Shown here one piece after another: positions 11,741-24,239 of a DNA stretch of 64,000 nt. Within the stretch, counting starts at the first letter, position 1. Each line of letters starts with the position of its first letter. The notes under the pieces are model-generated. The model searched no databases and had not been told where the DNA came from. It worked only from the letters and a program-made list of their open reading frames with translations. The DNA comes from Casuarius casuarius (Eukaryota > Chordata > Aves > Casuariiformes > Casuariidae). The DNA is taken from contig PTFA01000195.1 in NCBI GenBank assembly GCA_003342895.1, positions 248,001-312,000 on the forward strand, read 5' to 3'. The position numbers were made by a program, and so were the translations under genes.

Positions 11741-14700
11741 TTGTGCTTTCAGTTACATGGCTATGCATCCAGAATAATTCTGTCAGAATCAATAGTGCCT
11801 CTCAGGACTTATCCGAGAATTAATTTCTATAGGATTTAGGTCTGTAGAGGTCACCACATCACCCTTTCCTGTTCCAGCAGATGATCAGCATTCACCAGTA
11901 CCATATCATTCCCCAGCCAACCCGTCACTATGAATAGGTGTTCGCCATCCTGATTCCTCTGGGAGCACAACAGCTTTTAGCTGCACAAATCTTCAGATCC
12001 AGAAATCCCACGTCATTCTGTGATTCTGTCATCCAACAGTGACAGGGAGTCCTGGAGACGCCGGAAAAAAATTCTTTGATCTGAGGGAATGTGCAACATG
12101 GTGATTTTTGTGTGTCTTACACATCAACCTGCACTCCGGTCTGTATTAGGCATGAGATCACCGCAGTCCTTGCCCAGGAGCCTTGCAGCTGAAGACCTAG
12201 ATGCACCCAGCTACCATAATTGCATAGTGGTGCAGGTAGCAAAGAATAACATAAACAATAGGTGCAAATAGAGCTGTTAAAGGATCTGGGCAAGATGCCA
12301 AAGCTAGGATATGAAATCAAGTCCCACTGCTCTCCTTCCAGCTTAACATTACCCTTTTCTATGTCAAGTTGAAGTTCTGGGGGCACAGTTCTTTCTTCCC
12401 ATGGTTTTCTAATGCCTAGCATGAGGATAATGCTTCTGTTACTGCACTACTTTTAAAGTTATGTTGTTTCCACAATGTCTGTATAAATTGGAGGATGAAG
12501 GAATGATTCCCAGCTTTTGCACTGCAGGGCACACATGGGCTATACACTAACTGCTTATCAGGATGAGCCCTGGGTATTTATCATCCCAAGTGCTTTGGTT
12601 TTCACGGAATAAAACCCCGGCACAGGGGAAGAACAGACTGACTATACTCTCCAGTACGTCCTCCAGTGTGGGCACTTAGGGTACCAAGTTGGTGTTGAGC
12701 ACAGCAGAATGTCCTTGCTCCACAATCTAGACACAGCTATTACTACTGCCTGAAGGCTTTGTCTCTTCAAATCAGAATAGTTCAGCCCCATTTTGCTTAA
12801 AAGGCCTATAGTTTATGTATCCTGGTGTAACGTACTGGTGTTACATCTTGCTCAGACCTTTGCAGCTATGCCTGAAAGTGAACTCTTGTGTTTGCCTGCT
12901 TTCCCAGAAACCTCACCTGAATTCCATGCACCTCTTGATGTGCAAAATTGCTGGGAGATCAGCCCAGGAGTAGGCTTTCTCATGGTACTTCTGGTGCTTT
13001 CTACATCTGGTCATGGTTGAAAATACCGTGAGAACAATCTATTTCACAGCATTTTCACATGAAAATGAAACTTAAAAATGAATAAAGCTTTTCTAAACTG
13101 GAGAAAAGGATGTTTGGATCAAGTTCAATTTGAAGTCTGAAGGGTGAGTGTAAGGAAGATTTATTCTATCCAGAGAAATTGGTTTGGTCACCCTCAGCTA
13201 CAGACTGTACAAAATTCACAATATCATGTAGTGCGTTCTTGTATGAATAGATTGTACATTTACAAAGAGAAGGATTAAAATCATCTTCCTTAATTATATC
13301 CTGTAATTCATAGCAGGATAACCTTGTAAAAGATCAAACAATAATGGGTGCAGAAAGGGCTTAGCGTACAGCACAGAGGAATAGAAAGAGTTTGCCCTTT
13401 CCAGTATACAGTCTTCAAAGAGTCATGCAGGACATGACCATTTAGGAACTCAAGAGATGAGACGAGAGAGGGGACATTACTGTTGCAGGGCCTGAAGCTG
13501 TAAATGTTTATTCATGTAGCAATCAATTCTAGCTAGCTAGCTCTGATGCAGACACACATACATATGTGACCCCTCTGTATCAGAACAGGTCTCAATAATT
13601 TATATACTTCTCTTTGCAATATCTTTGTGAAGTAGGGCGTTGTTTCTTCTTCTACACTTCTAAGTAGGGGGGTGAAGTACAAGGAGACTAGGGTTGAGCT
13701 CTGTTCAAGCATTGGAAAAAGATTTATGTTCCCAAGATAAGAAAAGGAATTCAGATTCTCGAGTATGAGCCTGATTCTGGAATTTCAGGGTTTTTAAAGC
13801 CAATAACTGTGTAGCATAAAACAGAGTTAAGCTCCCCCTGCATTATCTTCTTGCTGACTCTATGATATTTGTATTCTTAACTGCACTGTGGACCAACTCC
13901 AATAAGCAGGGTAGGGGAGGTTTCTTTACTCCTTCACCTCATAATTGACTAGACTACTCCATAGTTTGCTGTTTAAGAAATTCTCCAGAGAGCAGAATAT
14001 GTACATTTGACTCCCTTTAGGCTGAGGACTGAATCTCACACTTTCTGTGTATGTATGTTAGCCAAGAGGCAAGCGTGCAAAATTTGTCCTTGCCACCTCC
14101 AAAATGTTATCTTTTCAGGCTAGTAGTTCCACTGTCTTTAACATCTATATCTCCTGCCTCATGTAGCAGTTAAAAGTTCGATGTAGATCACATGTGGGCA
14201 CTTGATCCTTTTGTATCAATTTGGAGTAGACAATAGGGACCTTGTGTCAGTTCTGTTTGTTTGTGGTTCTCTTCCACCTGTAGAAGATCCCTGATCTGGC
14301 CTAAAATCAGCATGGTATGTACTGTCAACACTTCATCCAGCGTAACGCCTAACAGTATAAACTAACCCATCAACATCCTTTCAGTAGAATTTAGCTGGAG
14401 TCTCTACTTGCCTATGCAGTACTTTATGTTGACTAGCTGTGGAATTTTATCTAGTATAAGAAGTCATAAAAATAGACAGACTATATCAACAAACTGATTC
14501 TCCGTCAGCCATCCACTATCAGGAAAGATCTCAGACTTCAGGTCCCAGACAGACTGCTAATGTGAAGCATTAATTCAGACATTTTTCACCTTAGAAAGAG
14601 AAGAGAGTTCAGATGCACTCTTGGGCTTAGTTTTGCCTATTGACTAGCTCTGTTCTGCTACTTGCTCAACATTTAGGTTTTCTGGGTCACTACCTGTAGA

Positions 14701-14779
14701 ATTTTTAAGTCACTGCACTGGTAGTTTGTGCACCTGATGTTTGGCTTATGAATCACCTTGCTGGTAACAGGCACGAGAT
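11741..14779. other. Unassigned non-coding DNA
   Basis: No gene or named repeat. A four-unit 'agct' run sits at about 13530-13542 and ordinary unique sequence fills the rest. Open frames at 12089-12271, 12117-12422 and 12793-13020 have no recognisable content and no splice-site or start context that would support an exon. Confidence 0.5.
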
Positions 14780-14935
14780 TTATCAGAGATAGTCCAGTGC
14801 TGAAGGTGCAGGCTCCAAGGGGATCACTTTGTATCTTACCCTCAGTGACATGCCCAAAGTCACACAGGAAGCCTGAAAAGAAGTAGCGACTTGAACCTGT
14901 GTGCTTGGCTAGTTTCCTAACCAATAAAAAGCTTT
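14780..14935 (-). repeat. MIR-like SINE relic, antisense
   Basis: On the plus strand the words 'cagtgacatgcccaaagtca', 'cacacaggaagcctg', 'gacttgaacctgtgtgc' and 'tttcctaaccaataaaaagc' follow the reverse complement of a MIR/core-SINE unit ('agtgacttgcccaaggtcac', 'cacaggaagtctg', 'attgaacccaggtctcc', 'ccttaaccactagacc'). The copy is diverged but the order is intact. Confidence 0.65.
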
Positions 14936-15759
14936 TCTTCTGAAATCACCAGCCCTGGGATTATTCCCTAAGTAAAGATTAAGGAAGCCTTCATTTGTCA
15001 TTTCTTTACAGTTTGATGGGAAGTATTTTAATTCCTTATTTTTTCTCGCATAGAGCTTCTAAAACTTCTGAGTTTATCTCAGGCTTGTGTCTCACCTTCT
15101 CTGTTTTACAGTGTTTTTCACCTCCTAACTGGTGACAATGATTCAAATGCAATGTAATTTTCTTGTGGCTTCACTGCTTCAGAGTAGAACTGAAGAAAGG
15201 ACTCCAGCTGTTTATATGCAATATGTAACAATTACGAATTCAATTTCCAGAACCTGTCTGCAGCTATGGTAACAGTGCCAGGAGAATGAAGACAGGTTGT
15301 TACAATGAGGCATCTTGGGGTGAATTTTCATCTGTGGGCCCATACTCACAGCTTTCAGTAGAAACCCTGACGGTACACTAACATGGTAATATGCTACTGT
15401 CTTAGGTAATATGTCATGGTACTGGCATGGTAATATACTACTGCAGTATGCTACTTCTTTCCTGTGAGGGTCCACCAGCTACAAAACACTGAAGGTTTAA
15501 CAACCCATTGGCAAAGTAAGCTACAGGTTAGGGACAGATTCTGGATGATCTGCAATGAATTATCAGAGCTGCACCTATAGTTTAGGCAGGAGACATCAGT
15601 TTCATGATCCTGTCAGCAGTCATTCATGCCGGGAATCTTGCTTCTCCTTCTGGAAAGCTAATCTTCAGCCTCATTGTTTATGAATAAGAAAATATCATCA
15701 TTTTCTCTCACCAGCGCTAGTTCTAGCTTGCACAGTTTGTCCTTAACATTCTTGATATC
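14936..15759. other. Unassigned non-coding DNA
   Basis: Apart from the small duplication at 15381-15446, no feature is recognisable. The minus-strand open frame at 15212-15475 simply crosses that duplication. Confidence 0.5.
15381..15446. repeat. Local imperfect duplication of a 'catggtaatat-ctactg' unit
   Basis: The unit appears at about 15381-15398 and again at 15427-15443, with a related 'aggtaatatgtcatgg' between them. It looks like a small local duplication and nothing else is attached to it. Confidence 0.6.
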
Positions 15760-16715
15760 CTCACCTCACTCAAAGTATTTATAGAGAATAAATATACTTT
15801 TACTCAACCTTCATTTTCCCAGGTTAAACCACTCTAGGTGTCCTAGTTTTCTCTCATAGTGGACTCTCTGTTCCCAAATCATTGTTCTAGTCGTTTTCTG
15901 AAGCTATTCCAATCTAAGTTGGTTTTTTTCTAACATCTTTTTCCAACCAGAATGGGATGCACTGCTTGAGGTCACCACTTGCTTTGTAAAATGGCAATCA
16001 TCCTTCCTTTGCATAGAATTAAATTTGTTTTTGTGTGTGTGTGTGTGTGGACACCTCACGGTCAACAGCTTTTGATCGGCTAATAGACCCAATCAATATC
16101 CCCTTGTTTCATCTCTCTTCAGTTATTCCCAGTTCAAGAACTTTAAACATACGGCAAAAAAGAGATGGCTTGTGCATCAAAACAAAGACATTCCACTTTT
16201 ACTACTACATTTCTTTCTAATTCTATTACTTAATTCCTCCATATGTTCCTTTTCTACAATACCTTGATCGTCTGTGTTGACAAGGCCTCCTGACTTTGTG
16301 TCATCAGCAAACTGAAACAGCATACTCCTATTTCCAATTAATGAAAATAAGGTAGTTCTAGCCTATCTGTGATCATGAATAATGTTCCCCTCACCTAACA
16401 GTTCACCAGCCAGCTCCATACACATTTACAAATCCTCAGCTAACTCAACTATCTGCCATTCCTTCTAGCTTCAGTAATAATCCCAGCATGGACCATACTG
16501 GTTTCTTAAATCCAGACAGATTAGATCTATTAAATTTCACTTGTCTAGAAAATCAATTATCTTATCATGGAGTGGTATCAGTTTAGTTTGGCAGTCTATC
16601 TTTAGTAAACCCATCTCCTATTTTATCTTTTTTATTTTTCTATCTTTAATATTTTTTTCCTTCAAAATGTATTCTAAAACCTTGCTTAATACTGAGTCTA
16701 GACTGATGGACCTAG
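15760..16715 (-). mobile_element. CR1-type LINE fragment, antisense (reverse transcriptase and 3' region)
   Basis: On the minus strand, 16480-16620 translates to reverse-transcriptase sequence: a piece reading CQTKLI followed a few residues on by DKIIDFLDK, then a stop codon, then NLIDLICLDLR. This matches the usual CR1/LINE order 'CQTNLI..YDKVTDFLDKGNAVDLIYLDFSKAF'; the motif A aspartate is kept here but the frame is broken. Farther left, 'gtcatcagcaaactgaaaca' (16300-16320) and 'aattaatgaaaataaggtag' (16335-16360) are the antisense of the FADD box region and the LFNIFIND block. The part at 15760-15960 ('tcaaagtatttatagagaat', 'ctgttcccaaatcattgttc') resembles the antisense 3' part of CR1. 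A (TG)n microsatellite interrupts it at 16031-16049. Dead copy. Confidence 0.78.
16031..16049. repeat. (TG)n microsatellite
   Basis: About nine TG units, embedded within the antisense LINE fragment. Confidence 0.9.
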
Positions 16716-16829
16716 AAAGAAGAAAAATAGGAAAAAAAAGGAGAGAATTTAAAGTAGAAAGGGGAAAGGGAGCAGGGAGAAGAATGTCAGAGAAAGGGAC
16801 AGAGAAAGTATTTAATTGAACTGTACTTG
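16716..16829. repeat. Purine-rich low-complexity stretch
   Basis: The plus strand is dominated by A and G ('agaagaaaaataggaaaaaa', 'aaaggggaaagggagcaggg'). The opposed open frames at 16541-16819 and 16618-16833 owe their length to this bias. Confidence 0.6.
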
Positions 16830-17130
16830 TCAAATTCAGGGAGCTTTATGATATATACACAGTGAAAATCATTTGCATCTCCTCCCAGGGACTGCACCTA
16901 AATAGCACAAATTATTTTGCTAGTTTTCCTCCTGGGAGTTTTCGCTTCCCACATTTGCAGCCGCCTCTAGCTTAGCCAGGCTTTTAATCACTCCAAGAGA
17001 ACATTCTGAAAGATGCTTTCCTCTGTCCGAAAGACGGCTTAACCTTCGCTGCATCAGTCAAGGCTGTTTGGCCCTACTCAGAATATTCTTAATCTTGTCT
17101 GCATCAAATTGCAAAGCTCTCTTCTCCTTT
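16830..17130. promoter_or_regulatory. Candidate regulatory block with a perfect octamer site
   Basis: Immediately right of the LINE and purine stretch the texture changes to complex, non-repetitive sequence. It holds a perfect POU-domain octamer ATTTGCAT at 16871-16878, and several homeodomain- and nuclear-factor-like words follow ('aaattatttt', 'cttttaatcactcc', 'tttggccc'). This is the pattern seen in many conserved vertebrate enhancers, but conservation cannot be tested here. No coding signal is present. Confidence 0.25.
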
Positions 17131-19398
17131 ACTCTCTCTCCCTCTTACTTTTCCTTTTTTCATAGCTGCTTTCTAAGTTGCCCCTGCTCCCATGGCACTA
17201 TGATGAGTTTTGGATCATTCACGGTGTTTAAGCCTTTCAAGAACATTTTCCACATGGAGAATCCTCTTAAAGTAAATACATCATTGTACATGATTATCCA
17301 TGCTTAAAGGAACAATCAGCAGAACAGTATGTCCTGTTCTCAGTGCTGCCTGTGAACTGCGCTTTCTTTTTCCTATTTCCCCTCCTTCTAGTCCGTTGCA
17401 TTTTGTTTGTCTGAATAGCTGCTGGTTTGGAAAGCAGCTGCTGGTAAATTATTCACCAACAAGCCATAAAATTTGGTTCTGATTAGTAGTAGTGCTTTTC
17501 AAAAGGATGGCAACATAAGTCAGGGGGTCTCTCTACCCTTCAAATCATGGCATGAAGCTAACCAGAGAATCTCAGATTCTGACAAATCCCTTCTTCCCGC
17601 AAGCAGTCTCCTTCCCTGTGTACTTTCTGAATTTCCTGCTCACTTGTGCCTTCTCCCTCTTTGCTTTCCTTGGACACCAACAAAGCCCAAAGGCTTCAAA
17701 CTTCCACTGTTTCTTTCTCCTCTACATAGCGCTCGTCACACATATCTTAACTCATCACTGTGGTATCTTACCATATTCCAGAAATATGTTCAAAATGGGA
17801 TTAGCGTCTGGAACCTGTGCTTCTCTCACTCTCCCTCCCTCTGTAATCTCGACAGATCCCATCCCCACTTCTCATTATAAGTCTTACTGATTTCTCAGAT
17901 TAATAATTCTTCCTGAGAGGCTTGGTCCAGGTCAAGATTTAGCCATGAGCTCTAATGCTTCTCATTTCTGCTCCAATAGTAGAAGGGTCTTAAAGTCAAA
18001 GTCTACTCTAAGAAATTAAATAGTGACAGGGCAGAAACATTTGAACTTGATTAATGTTCATGGGGTGATTTCCTCTAAAGAATTCCCACTGGCCGTGTGG
18101 GAGGTCACATGGGCCAGCGACCACCTTCCGTAAGCAATCTTGGCAATGCACCCTGTCTTGCAGCACTGGGGAGACTTTCAGGTGATGGTCAGCTTTGGTG
18201 CCAAAGAACGATCCCGGATGTGTTCACACTAGTAGCACAGGTGTACTATAAATATACTTTGAACTGGTACTCTTCTGGTATTACTGGAAGCTCACAGTAT
18301 AGATTCAGGCAGCCCCTGTCTATGATAGCCTCAAAAAGGCTAAATCAGGGAACTGTGCCAATTTATAACAGAAAAATACCTATAATTGTAATCCTGTCCC
18401 TGGCTTCAGCTTCAGCATTCTCCATTCCTTCCCCTCTCCCTTGCTGGGGCTGAAAATTAACAAAAAAAAAACCAAACAAAAAAAACCACTCTTACACTCT
18501 AAAGAACTGTTTGTATAGGAATTTTCCACTGGCGCCTTGTAATAACTATACAGTGGTTAGAAAATACAAAGTGATGGGTGTTAGCAGAGTTGGTTACTTC
18601 TTTTACTTCTTTTACTGGTAAAGACCTGTGTGTGTGGCCATCTGTATCTATATACATAAATCAGGAAAACAAAATTTACATTGGAAGGGTTTGTCTGTAG
18701 CAAAAAAACCCAGAAGATTCAGGTTTCTGCTTTTGAAATAAAATGTATTTAAGCTGTATGTTATCTTGACAAAAATAAGTACTTCTACCTTTGCTTAAGG
18801 ATGTTTTTTTTTCCCCTCCCTCCAGAGACAGCATACCTACAATACTTAACCTGCCCTCTTCCTTCAGGAATAGAGGTGCTCTCATGTCTTTCTCCATGTT
18901 CTAGTATTAATACAAAATGAAGTTCATGTGACAACTACAATCAAGTCAGTGCAAAACTTAAGTTCAACCTCAAGTTCACAGTTCAATGGAAACAACACTC
19001 AGATTCAAGATCTTCATTGTGTTCGTATTTTTTCTTTCTTAAAGCACATACATTTTCTTGAGCAATAGCAACTGCTCTGATGGAGACAATCATCTCTGCA
19101 AAAGCCTTCATTACAAAATATAAATTCTGAAAAGGTTACACATGCACTTCAACTGCTTATGCTTAATACTTCAGCCAACCATACCTAGCTACCAAATGGA
19201 TATCTATAATTACATTTTTTTCCTTGTCTTTTTTTTTTTAACATTAGTCATTGATTTACACCCAATTTTTCACCAGATAGGAAACCTGGGGCAGTGTTCA
19301 AGCTTCCCAAATTCAGTCACCATTTACTTCTGTGTGAAGTGGTTTTCTTAAGTACTTTCCTAAGTGCCTTAGGCATATATTCTGATAATCAGTATAAT
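17131..19398. other. Unassigned non-coding DNA
   Basis: No gene or named repeat. The overlapping open frames at 17473-17880 (135 codons) and 17552-17890 (112 codons) are read in two frames of the same pyrimidine-rich DNA and have no domain. The 118-codon frame at 18097-18453 is also unrecognisable. A-rich simple sequence lies at about 18462-18486, and 'acttctttt' is repeated near 18596-18616. Confidence 0.5.
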
Positions 19399-19447
19399 TC
19401 TCTCTCTCTATATATATACACATACACATGTGTGTGTGTATCTATCT
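19399..19447. repeat. Compound microsatellite (TC)n(TA)n(CA)n(TG)n(TATC)n
   Basis: Consecutive short dinucleotide runs; the 'acacatacacatgtgtgtgt' middle is self-complementary and can fold back. Confidence 0.9.
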
Positions 19448-20820
19448 AAAATATCCTATGTATGATCTACAGTCAATAAACAGAGATGTTGCACAACTCC
19501 AGAGGGAGATTCCACACACACAAACTTAGACAGGCATAATTTTCCATGGACAGTTTCAAAGGCAGCTTTCTCTAGCCTCAAGGTCGCAGGAGAGCTTACC
19601 TACACTGTGAAACGAACTCATGTTAAGGTCTCAGTGTGACCACTAACATGCCTTCCCTGGATATCTGTCACCTGAAATGTGAGCTTCACACGTGCACACG
19701 CTAACCACAAGGCTCTCAGCTGCGCCAAATGGCATCAGCAGCACCCCAGCTCACTGGGATGTGCCTTCTCAGGCCAGAGCAGCGAGGAGGTCACACCAGA
19801 AAATAAACTCTATGTGAAATAAATTGCGAGGTACAGAAAGTATGAATGAAAATGATAAACTGGCTGACACCCAGTTTAACTAATTTTATCCATCTAGAAG
19901 TTGGATGTGTGAATAAACCAGTAGTATTGGCTTCCCCTACACTTGCTGAAGAGTAACAGTAGAGGGCTTTTCATGCCACTTCTCTTAGGTATTGACCTTA
20001 GGCTGGGATGACTGATTTCCTGGAGAGTTTTCTCTTATCCCAAAATGTGAAGAGGGCATAGATGACTGACTCAGAATAGATGTCTCATTTCTAGGTGGAA
20101 AAGCTTGTGGCAGGTAGATGTCACCCTAAAATTTAGAGCAGCCAATTGGGATGGAGATGTCTTTTCTGGGCTAGACTCTCTGGACTATCTCTGTATAACT
20201 AGTCATTAGACAAATGCAGACTGGGTACGAGGACCCTGGCAAGGTATTTCAATACAAGCTTAACTTTTTAACATGCAAGACACACCATTACAGCCATGGT
20301 GTTTCTGAAGTACTCCAAGTTACTGTGCTATTCCATGTCTCTGTACCAAAACTTGAAACCAACGTTTTTGCTCGCAACAGTTGAATTGCACAAAATGCTT
20401 TAATATCTATGGGATTTGTCTCCTTGTTTGCTGTGCAGCATTGCAGGTTGCAGATAAAAATCAAGGCTGCATCCTCATGATGAGGGAAGTGATTTTGGTG
20501 ACCAGGTACTGGGACCTTCTGAGAGAAAAAGCACTGTAGAAATGTGAAGATACCACTGTGATTGTTATTATCAATAATAATAATACTAAATAACAACCTG
20601 AAAAAATACAAGTATTCTGTTGATGAAAAAAATACTTACCCACTGCCCTTTTCATATTAATGAGATTCGATTTTTCAATCAGTATGAAGGACATCACCTG
20701 TGCTCCTTGCCTCCAGGTTTATCTACATGGGTGGAATAGATTCTGAAAACTAGCACTTAGAGAACTTTCTCAGAAAGATATTTCCAAATGTCAGCATTTT
20801 CTATTACTTTGTCATTGACT
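19448..20820. other. Unassigned non-coding DNA
   Basis: No recognisable gene or repeat. A slightly GC-richer patch lies at about 19560-19800. The minus-strand open frames at 20288-20611 and 20461-20697 overlap each other in different frames and look like chance. A short AAT-rich patch is at 20570-20590. Confidence 0.5.
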
Positions 20821-21110
20821 TCTAATGTGTTTTCAGAATGATTTGGTCCTTTCTTGGGTAAAGAAGAAAAATGGAAATCGAAAAAAACTTATATCATTCA
20901 TTATTATGCAGCTTTCGCATTGCAAAACACAATTTATAGCTAAAAACTCGCCTTCCTTTCTGCTGTGCCACTTCAAATGTCCAATGCTAAACAGAAAGCG
21001 CTATAAAAATGTCTGCCCTCACTCTAAGAGATTCAAATGATTGACAATAAAGTGGAAAACTGTTAAACATGTAACCTTGGTGCAAGTTCCATGGAATATT
21101 TATTCTCCTA
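20821..21110. promoter_or_regulatory. Weak candidate regulatory block
   Basis: Complex AT-rich sequence without repeat similarity, containing homeodomain/SOX-like words ('tcattattatgcagc', 'attgacaataaagtgg', 'aatttatagc'). Listed only as a place to test for conservation. Confidence 0.12.
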
Positions 21111-21141
21111 CTGTTGTATTCTTTGGTTTGTTTTGTTGTTT

Positions 21142-21160
21142 TATTGTATTGTATTGTATT
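21142..21160. repeat. (TATTG)n pentanucleotide repeat
   Basis: Nearly four TATTG-type units. The repeat lies within the longest open frame of the window (21041-21484), which weakens that frame as a gene. Confidence 0.85.
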
Positions 21161-24100
21161 CAGTTGAGCCTTGCAGCATCTACGCACAAGTTAAATGCCT
21201 GCAATAGGACTGCTGGCAGAAGGAAAGCAGCAGGAGACAGCCCACGGACAGAACACGTATGTGCTACAGGCTGGCTCAGAGCTTTAGGGACCTATAACTG
21301 TCTATGCCCAGGGCGCACTGTGTGGCAGTACTATCTTAGGAACAAACTGCAGAAATCACTAACGGCTGGATGGGCATGGTCATTTCCTATTTCCTACTAC
21401 TCTGAGGATGCAGAGAGTTACTTCTTCCCTCATGGAGCTTGGTTACTCTTTTTTGCTTGGACAGCTTTTCTGGGTGATGAGTAAGTACAGACTGGAGCCA
21501 AGACAGCTCCTCACTGGATACTGGAGGAGTAGCTGCTGTAGGCCCATATACGAGCTCAGCAAAGCTAACCAGGGCAAGGGGGAGAGTTCACTCTTTGTCC
21601 CCTAAACACACTTTCCTGCAGATTTAAATAAGGCTGTTGCAATCTAGTCCTATATAATTCAAAACACACAGGTGAATATAAATTAAACCTGCAAGAATTA
21701 TTACATTTGAAAAGGATTTTAAACATCCACTGTACTGCTTGCTGCCTGTTGTTTCTTTACCTTTTGTGGGTTTTTTTCCTTTCTCCCTAGTAGGACACTG
21801 AATTATGATTTTACCCAGAAAAGAAATCTCTAAAATGTAACACCCTCACAAATACTATATGAAATGACATTTCCAAAACAGGATCTTTTTCAGATGGTAT
21901 TGTGGTTCAGCAACTGAAGAGGAAACAAAACAAAGCAAACAAAGAAACAATGACAACAGCCAGGACTATAACATACAAAAATAAAAGGCACAATACAAGG
22001 GAAGTAAGTAAGTTTAGCTAGGTTGAGGGAAGGATTTAACGCCCTGACTTCATGGATTTAGAGCAGAGTAAGGTTTGATGGAGTTTCAGTATGGAAGAGC
22101 TTTTTGACATCACTTGAAATGGAGTGTTACCATGTAGACAGTGCTAGTAGCTACAGCACTCTTAATCCCTCGGTAAGTCTGTGCCCATGCTCTGCCATCT
22201 CTTGGTGACTGGGATCATCTTTTGGTTATAAGGAATCAATCACTCACATTTGTAGGTAAGAATGTACCTCTGTTAACTACCTTGTTAGGTACATTATCTC
22301 AGTGACCACTGTCTGGTGACACTACACTCTGACAAACGGCCTTCAGAACTAAAGAGAAAGTCTCTTGTACCTGATATATATTCTACTTCAGCAGCTGGTC
22401 CTAGAAAATTCATCTCCCCACTGCTACAGGCAGGCACGCTGATATTCTGGAGGTGATCTTCCAGAATATCCTAACCTCCAGAAGTTCCTAACCTTTTAAA
22501 TGCTTGACTTTGCAATCTGTGTATCTTTGAACATAAGAGCTGGGGAGAAGAATAGGTCTGCTCATTTGATTGTGTGTGTTTTGTTTTGTTTTTTTCTGTC
22601 TGCTTTCTTTGTACTATTTTGGGGGCAATGTGGGAAATTCACAAAGGCTAAAGGAGCCAATCCTTAGACTTCTCCTATAGTCATGGAGAAAGATATGGCT
22701 CTCTAGGAGACAAAGTCCAGACTGGCCATTCCAGATCACTCTCTAGAGAATCTCATGCTTTGCATTGCCTGTTAAACAGGCACAGATGCCCATAAGGCTA
22801 TCAGCAACCTTTGTGAGTCCAAGTTTCCCTGCATGAAGACTTTGTATCTTATCTAAACAATGGTACTACAAGTTATTTTGATAAACTACCTCAACATGAA
22901 GGGGGAGAGTGTTAAAGTTGTCTTGTGGAAGAAAGTATTTATGTTTAAAGGACGTGTCTCTAATTTTCCACAGATGCCAATGGAAAATAACTGCTCCTCC
23001 TCAAATGAAGGGAAATAAATAAAGTAAAATGGTCATGAGAACAGAGTAACACATCATGAGAATGTCCAGTGAAGCACTGTAATTTTCAGAAGTTGATAAC
23101 TTTTATCTAGCTGTAACAGCAGGTTCAAACCCTTGCCTTGAAAAAAGGAAATGTCAGTGAGGTCTTCTTCAACCAACTCAGTGCTTGGATCTCAGAGTTT
23201 GCTTAAACTTTTCAACTATTAGCTTCCCAGAAAAATACTAATTCAATCTCCTCCTGACAGGAAGAATATAAATAAGCAAGTTCATCTGTTCATTCATATT
23301 TTTTTCTCTGATCAGCATATTTGCATCTGAGTGTATCAGTATCAGGGATGGATAGATCAAGGATCTTCTTGCAATCTTGTAAGGCAAAAGCTGACCAGCA
23401 GTTTGCCTACAGAAATGGCAGTGGAGCTGAAGCTCCCAAGTGTTAGTTCACACGTTTAACCTGAGAAGGTTTTTTTTTACTCAGATCTTCCTTCATGAGA
23501 CCACTGGATGTGGAGCTCTAATACCAGGCTGGCTTTTAAAAGTGGGCTAAGTAACTCCCTCTGCTAATACAAGACTGCCCCATGCTGCCTACTTATTCTC
23601 CTCTGAGGTAACATTGATTCTATCAGTCAGTAGTAAAAGATTCTTACAGCACTAAAGCTTTCTCAGTTACCTTTAACTTATGGTATGCTTTATGCTCTCC
23701 CTGTGATCTGCTTTTCTCTCCCTATCTGACTGATAGTGTGGCAGAATCGCAGATAACAGTTTAGCCACCACACATTTCACAGAGTGACTTACCTCAACTT
23801 CAGTAACCAAGTCACTCAGCATAACTCTATCAAGGAATGAAATTATATTCTTGGCACACTCCTTCATTTTTAAAGGCTGCCTTCTATTTCGTTTGTGCAT
23901 GCCTTCTTCCTGGGATGCAGTGTGAGATATTTTGATTGGATGTCTTGCATATGTAATGCTCTGCTCTTGTTTAGGTTTATTCATCATTGAATCACACTAT
24001 CGCAATTGAAATACAAAGCCTAAGTTAATGTCCCTATTCTTTAACTAAGGAAGAACTATACAGCTTATGAAAAGGAATCCTAAAATGGCAATAAGAGTTT

Positions 24101-24239
24101 CTAAAATTCTGCTTCCTTTGGCTACCTTCTTACTCAATTAGCAAATGGTGTTTCTCTAATAAGATAGAGAAGCCAGTAATATGATAGGAAGTCACTAATA
24201 CAATATAATCACAGCCTAAGATCAAACTCATCTCCTCTC
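21161..24239. other. Unassigned non-coding DNA with a strong inverted repeat at 22.4 kb
   Basis: No gene or named repeat recognised. The inverted repeat at 22441-22481 is annotated separately. The minus-strand open frame at 23673-23987 (104 codons) is basic and has no recognisable domain. The plus-strand frame at 21041-21484 is discussed under rejected items. Confidence 0.5.
22441..22481. repeat. Perfect 11-bp inverted repeat with an overlapping alternative stem
   Basis: GATATTCTGGA at 22441-22451 is the exact reverse complement of TCCAGAATATC at 22460-22470, with an 8-base loop. A second pairing uses CTGGAGGT at 22447-22454 with ACCTCCAG at 22474-22481; it shares bases with the first, so the two stems exclude each other. 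Function unknown. Confidence 0.9.

Noticed and set aside
13525..13545. AGCT tandem run as a possible recombination signal
   Set aside because: Only about four units, with no associated structure.
17473..17890. Two overlapping open frames of 135 and 112 codons
   Set aside because: They are two frames of the same pyrimidine-rich DNA; both are rich in Ser, Leu and Phe as expected from composition, and neither has a domain.
18097..18453. 118-codon plus-strand frame
   Set aside because: No similarity to any protein family I recognise, and no neighbouring exon-like sequence.
21041..21484. 147-codon open frame, the longest in the window
   Set aside because: No recognisable domain. It begins in AT-rich DNA, crosses a (TATTG)n repeat and has no supporting splice or promoter context. 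One frame of this length is expected by chance in 64 kb read six ways.
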